From Phallusia mammillata (taxonomy: Eukaryota > Chordata > Ascidiacea > Phlebobranchia > Ascidiidae): a DNA stretch of 64,000 nt. The position numbers and the translations under genes were made by a program. The stretch lies in contig QLIY01000646.1 of NCBI GenBank assembly GCA_003260075.1, positions 31,426 through 95,425 on the forward strand, given 5' to 3'. The notes beneath the pieces were generated by a model, which saw nothing but the letters and a program-made list of their open reading frames with translations, made no database searches and was not told the DNA's origin. This document shows, piece by piece, positions 59,994-64,000 of this stretch; position 1 is the first letter of the stretch, and every line of letters begins with the position of its first letter.

Positions 59994-60275
59994 TTCAATT
60001 GAGTAGTACGTTTTGCTACTGTAAAACATCTAATTTTCTTGAAAGTTATACCATTTTTGTTGTTGTATTGTCTTTTAATTAAAAAAAAGGCGTGACTCTA
60101 TGCACATTTGGATAGCACAGCAAGGGTCGCTTGTATTATCAAAACGGTCTTTAACGTACTTTTTCTTCCGCTCAAATTTGGGGGGGGGGCAATTCAATTG
60201 AGTAGTATTTTTGTTGTTGTATTGTCTTTCAATTAACAGAAGGCGTGACTCTATGCACATTTGGATAGCACAGCA
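59994..60275. repeat. Duplication joined by G10
   Basis: Copy 1 at 59994-60123, then unique sequence to the G-run 60180-60189, copy 2 at 60192-60275. Copy 2 lacks about 46 bp present in copy 1 after GAGTAGTA. Confidence 0.85.
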
Positions 60276-60902
60276 AAAAAAGTAAAGCGTTTTCTGCTAA
60301 CATGAACTAACAGACAACGCATAAGAACGACGTTGACTCTCATCAAACTATTGTAGGATCAGAGTCACATATATTCGAGCGATCAGTAGAAGGTCTGTTA
60401 ATGTAGGATCAAATTCAATTAATATCACGTAGCCACATTAGTAGCAATTAAATGGTAAAATGTTAAGCAACAATAATATTTTTTGTCGGTTTATAATCAG
60501 TAATGATTAGATTATGAAGTTAGTTACGGAACCAACCCGGCGGAAGAAATGCTCTTCAAAATAAAGAATTCATACAATTATAAATCCGAATAGTAAACGT
60601 CGTACAAGTATGAAACCAAAAAAATTCGTTAATATCTCAAGCATGATACGGTAATATTGTTTCAACTTTCAGGCATTTCATCGTTATACACATTGCAATA
60701 GTCACGCTATACCTATTTTTCGTCTGCTTTTTAGTATTTCTACCGATATTTTTTTTTAAACTGTGCTTTGGCTGTTGTGATTTTATAAGCTTACGTGATT
60801 TAGCGACGTGGTTATTGCAGAGAAGTCAATTGTTGTCTACTTGTTCGCTATAAGCTTAATGTTGCCAATTGGCGTTAAATGACTATTTTATATTGTGTAA
60901 AC

Positions 60903-61123
60903 CAGTGGTCGGCAACCTCCGGTACCGGTCTGCGAGAAGTTTGTTACCGGGCCGTACAATGTTTCAGGTTAAATGCTATAAAACAATTTGCCCATGTATC
61001 CCGGGGATGACAAACTAATTTAGGGGGGGGGGGGGGGGGGGGGGGATTTTTTAAAGACCGGTGCGCTATAAAATTTCACTTTCAAAAACGGTCCGCAGTG
61101 CAAAAAAAGTTTGCCGACCCCTG
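60903..61123. mobile_element. hAT-type MITE interrupted by a G23 run
   Basis: 221 bp, ends CAGTGGTCGGCAACC and TTTGCCGACCCCTG, flanked by GTGTAAAC and GTGTATAC (7 of 8). The G23 run at 61023-61045 sits inside, so part of the element is probably missing from the assembly. Confidence 0.88.
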
Positions 61124-61298
61124 GTGTATACAATTTTCAACATGCAAGAGAATGGGACAACGCCTTTTTACGCTGACCAAAAACATGTATTTTTCTGCAA
61201 GGCATTTTTTATTGCATTTTTAGACATATTTTGCGAGCGGTGTATTGTACCGTCACTCGCTGACTTTTCGGGAGCAAACATGATATGTTTATGTGTTC

Positions 61299-61581
61299 AT
61301 GCTACTGGTATTTAAAAATCGTGACAAAGCAATATTAAAATGATTGCTCTGTATGTATGGTCCCGGACGTAGAAACTCTTAAAACAGTATTTAGCACAGG
61401 GGTGCCAAACTTTTTAATGCAAGGTGGGGGGGGGGGGTTGAGCATGCTACTGGTATTTAAAAATCGTGACAAAGCAATATTAAAATGAATAAAAAATGAT
61501 CTCTGTATGTATGGTCCCGGACGTAGAAACTCGTAAAACAGTATTTAGCACAGGGGTGCCAAACTTTTTAATGCAAGGTGG
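61299..61581. repeat. Duplication joined by G-run
   Basis: Copy 1 at 61299-61425, G-run 61426-61437 (ten plus the GG of AAGGTGG), copy 2 at 61443-61581. Both copies include CAGGGGTGCCAAACTTTTT, a hAT-like end at 61396 and 61550 whose partner end was not found. Confidence 0.88.
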
Positions 61582-61898
61582 AACGTAGTTACTCTAGGGG
61601 TGGAAAGTTATGGGGTGGTTTTTTCCACGCTGTGTTTTAGGGTGGTCAGTTTCACTTTTTAGGGACCACGGTTTTAGGTGGTAATTACCACCTATAGGGT
61701 TGTATTTAAATTTACAGTGTACGACGGGAAAACTGTGGAAATGTTGAAAATTAAAATGTGTAATGGCGGCGTTTTACCTACCGAAATAGGGCAGTCTCCC
61801 AAGCATGACTTTCCGTCCTAGCCAATCGCTCGGAACGAGAAATTGCAGCCTATTTGTAATAAATATCGTTTTTTGTTGGATTTTTGAAGGACTTGCAG

Positions 61899-62052
61899 AT
61901 TATCTGTGCCAAACGCCCGCTTTCCCTCATTTTCCGTGAAGTTCCAAATCGACACTTACTATACACCCTGGTGTCGTATTTCGTCGTATGTTATTGGTAT
62001 GATCGTGGGTTACTTTCTTTACGAAAGGAAACCCACACTCAAAATGATGAAG
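61899..62052 (+). CDS. NRF-6-like exon A, copy 1
   Basis: Acceptor TTGCAG|A, then one base plus 51 codons ending AAG|GTTTGC. It encodes SVPNARFPSFSVKFQIDTYY followed by TPWCRISSYVIGMIVGYFLY. The P-W-C-R-I block and the following hydrophobic segment are the family's membrane-entry signature. Lies in the upstream copy of the 61722-62853 duplication; copy 2 is closer to the downstream exons. Confidence 0.72.
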
Positions 62053-62474
62053 GTTTGCTCTTGGTTTGCGCGAATTATTGAGACAATTCTATACAACCAA
62101 AACTTTGCAGGTCTTTTTTTCTAAATGTTTAATTTTATAGTCCGTATAGTTATTTTTTGCAACCTAATACGCTGCAATGTTAAAATAAATAACAGTACAT
62201 TTTTAGTAATTCCCGAACCAAAAAAATAACGCCAACAAACTACTTGTGATTTAACTTTTATACTTTAGCATTTACGGGGGGGGGGCGACGGGAAAACTGT
62301 GGAAATGTTGAAAATTAAAATGTGTAATGGTGGCGTTTTACCTACCGAAATAGGGCAGTCTCCCAAGCATGACTTTTTCCGTTTGGATCCGTCCTAGCCA
62401 ATCGCTCGGAACGCGAAATTGCAGCCTATTTGTAATAAATATCGTTTTTTGTTGGATTTTTGAAGGACTTGCAG

Positions 62475-62631
62475 ATTTTCTGTGCCAAACGCCCGCTTAC
62501 CCTCCTCATTTTCCGTGAAGTTCCAAATCGACACTTACTATACACCCTGGTGTCGTATTTCGTCGTATCTTATTGGTGTGATCGTGGGTTACTTTCTTTA
62601 CGAAAGGAAATCCATACTCAAAATGAATAAG
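62475..62631 (+). CDS. NRF-6-like exon A, copy 2
   Basis: Same exon as 61899-62052: one base plus 52 codons, ending AAG|GTTTGC. Compared with copy 1 it has one extra whole serine codon (PSSFSV against PSFSV), V to L and M to V changes in the membrane segment, and PT to SI after ERK. All changes keep the frame, as expected of two alleles under coding constraint. This copy is taken as the one joined to exon B. Confidence 0.75.
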
Positions 62632-62908
62632 GTTTGCGTGAATTTTTGAGACAATTTTATACAACCAAAACTTGGCAGGTCTTTTTTTCTAAATGTTTAA
62701 TTTTAAAGTCCGTATAGTTATTTTGTGCAACCTAATACGCTGCAATGTTAAAATAAATAACAGTAGGCCTACACTTTTAGTATTTCCCGAACCAAAAAAA
62801 CAAACAACGCCAACAAACTACTTGTGATTTAACTTTTATACTTTAGCATTTACCGCAAAACAATTCATTTCTAACTAATTCGTTTAACATTAAAATTTCC
62901 TTTCAAAG

Positions 62909-63098
62909 ATTGTTGTATTCCTTGGTTGGTTAATAAGTGCAGCGATCAGTTGCACACTCGTTTACGCACTCTATCCGACCGTAAGGATCGCCTAACCACT
63001 TTGCATCGAAGCAGCTGTAATGTGGGGGATGTTTTCACGGCCTGTCTGGGCATTGTGCATTGTATAGGTCATAATTGCTTGCGTAACAGGTTACGGAG
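62909..63098 (+). pseudogene. NRF-6-like exon B with two in-frame stops
   Basis: Starts after TTTCAAAG in phase 0 and ends GGAG|GTGAGT. The frame reads IVVFLGWLISAAI, VYALYPTVRIA, stop, PLCIEAAVMWGMFSRPVWAL, CIV, stop, VIIACVTGYG. The stops are TAA at 62993-62995 and TAG at 63065-63067. The TAG stands where the family usually has tryptophan (pattern WAL-x-x-x-W-x-I-x-A-C), so it is one G-to-A change from TGG. Splicing out the stops was tried: the consensus donor at 62981 has no acceptor that restores the frame. Confidence 0.75.
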
Positions 63099-63611
63099 GT
63101 GAGTCTTAAACATTTTGTTTTTGCAATGTTTCAATACCGAAACAAAATACGAAATAAAAAATATAACAAACATAGAAAGGGAACCTGGCAGCAACAGTGT
63201 ATTCATAGAAAGGGAACGATCGAAATACCAATAGTTTTAATTTGGGTATAAATAGTTAAATGAAAACACAAAAAATGAAAATTTGGTTGTTTTGCGCCGT
63301 TGCGACATGATAAATATAAAAGCTCCCACAATGTACCACCCTCTTTAATTGACAATAACTGTTGTGTGTCGCAACCCTTTTTTTCTTTGTGTGTTTAAGA
63401 GGTGTAAAGACCACAGAGAGGTGTTCTTTCGCGTGTTTTTGCAAATGGTCAAATATCGCCCACTTTTGAAGGCGTTTTACAAGTGCTTAAATATTTTTAT
63501 TTGTTTTAATGGTATTTTATCCCCAAAAAGAAAATTATGCACACTGCATAAATACCTCCATTTAAATTTAAAATAACCAACCGTAGTAACTAGCCTGTTT
63601 TTTTTGTTCGG

Positions 63612-63770
63612 GTCTTATCAAAGCATTTCTAGATTGGTCAGCGTTTGCCCCACTGAGCCGACTTACGTACTCTGCTTATGTTATCCACACTGCATTTCTT
63701 TTATGGTATTTTGGTGTTCAGGAGCAACTGATTCATTACTCATATGTGAACACCATGTTTATATATTTAG
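63612..63770 (+). CDS. NRF-6-like exon C, acceptor uncertain
   Basis: Encodes LIKAFLDWSAFAPLSRLTY, then SAYVIHTAFLLWYFGVQEQL and VNTMFIYLG, ending TTAG|GTAAGT. PLSRLTY-x-x-Y-x-x-H is the most conserved motif of the NRF-6 family. Family alignment from memory suggests the exon begins at 63612 so that GYG continues as GLIK, but the two bases before it are GG, not AG. The nearest true AG (63622-63623) keeps the frame and drops four residues. The rest of the C-terminus is not in the remaining 230 bases. Confidence 0.75.
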
Positions 63771-64000
63771 GTAAGTTTGTTTAAATCGTCGGTTCTTAAA
63801 CTAAAGCAACAGTTTGAAGTCACCATGCATTTTTTTAATTTCCACTAAATTTATTCAAATCAAGGTAGAATTTAAGGACGATTTCCACTACACAACAATA
63901 CCCTTTGTTCTAGGGTAGAGCTACTAACACCATAACGCAAATAACAACCAAAGTCGATTTGTTATATCTCCATAAATGCTCACGGTTAGGGCTATTAGGG
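63771..64000. other. Intron or 3' flank of the NRF-6-like locus
   Basis: Begins with the donor GTAAGT after exon C. No continuation of the family C-terminus is visible before the window ends. Confidence 0.6.

Larger units (their letters stand above)
58720..60902. other. Intergenic stretch, no supported gene
   Basis: Besides the listed repeats only AT-rich sequence. An ATG-less hydrophobic frame at about 60674-60850 resembles a membrane segment but does not match the NRF family. Confidence 0.45.
61722..62853. repeat. Longest duplication, joined by G10, containing NRF-6-like exon A
   Basis: Copy 1 at 61722-62275 (about 554 bp), G-run 62276-62285, copy 2 at 62286-62853. Non-coding parts differ by SNPs and indels (for example an extra TTTCCGTTTGGATCC in copy 2), whereas exon A differs only by substitutions and one whole codon. 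Confidence 0.93.
61899..63770 (+). pseudogene. NRF-6-like / acyltransferase-3 family membrane protein, partial and disrupted
   Basis: Three consecutive exon positions encode the C-terminal half of an NRF-6 (nose resistant to fluoxetine) type protein: a multi-pass acyltransferase-3 family membrane protein that in nematodes acts in lipid or drug transport. Recognised blocks in order are YYTPWCRISSYVIGMIVGY, FLGWLIS, VYALYP, SRPVWAL, ACVTGYGG, then FAPLSRLTYSAYVIHTAF. The first exon is present twice because of a filler-joined duplication. The middle exon has in-frame TAA and TAG codons, and the last exon has GG where its expected acceptor AG should be. The N-terminal half was searched for by eye between 54331 and 61898 and not found. 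It is either a decaying gene or a faulty allele. Confidence 0.8.

Noticed and set aside
60674..60850. Hydrophobic ATG-less frame considered as an upstream NRF-6 exon
   Set aside because: T-rich composition alone gives the hydrophobic residues; none of the family motifs (such as a DMQ or LSG block) is present.
61141..61315. Frame MQENGTTPFYADQ onward as an upstream NRF-6 exon
   Set aside because: No family match, and it runs into a duplicated, filler-joined region.

Overview
The window is animal nuclear DNA: AT-rich, gene-poor, with intron-split coding sequence and many small non-autonomous DNA transposons. Protein similarity points to a deuterostome-like invertebrate. The kinase gene is very close to vertebrate ACK1/TNK2, and the second locus belongs to a family (NRF-6-like acyltransferases) well known from invertebrates. 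A tunicate with a highly heterozygous genome would fit everything seen, but the species is an inference.

Two protein loci can be supported. (1) An ACK-family non-receptor tyrosine kinase (TNK2-like) lies on the minus strand. Twelve exons, from 54330 down to 32916, encode in order an N-terminal SAM-like domain, a complete tyrosine kinase domain, an SH3 domain, a CRIB (Cdc42-binding) motif and the start of the C-terminal region. All reading phases agree across the eleven introns. The proline-rich and UBA-like C-terminus was not found, so the gene either runs further left or ends in a short form. (2) Part of an NRF-6 / acyltransferase-3 family membrane protein lies on the plus strand at 61.9-63.8 kb, head-to-head with the kinase. 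Its first recognisable exon is present twice. The next exon carries two in-frame stops, and the last has a damaged-looking acceptor, so it is read as a pseudogene or a badly assembled allele.

The most striking structure is more than thirty homopolymer runs, C10 in the first 13.4 kb and G10 from 18.4 kb on. Nearly all sit between two near-identical direct copies of about 70-560 bp. The copies differ by SNPs and small indels, and the coding ones differ only synonymously, by whole codons or by amino-acid substitutions that keep the frame. The simplest reading is unmerged allelic contig ends joined by a 10-base filler in which N became G. Runs of 92 and 23 G without flanking copies fit positive gap estimates. 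The change from C to G implies that the left part was reverse-complemented.

The rest is repeats and non-coding DNA: at least seven hAT-type MITEs (most with matching 8-bp target duplications), a fold-back element at the left edge, small tandem repeats, and an excess of CRE palindromes (TGACGTCA) in the left 30 kb, including a promoter-like cluster near 16.6-16.8 kb. The region 1-32915 has no gene that can be supported. The region 33086-41136 is one 8-kb intron. The region 54331-61898 is an intergenic stretch in which no upstream NRF exons were recognised.
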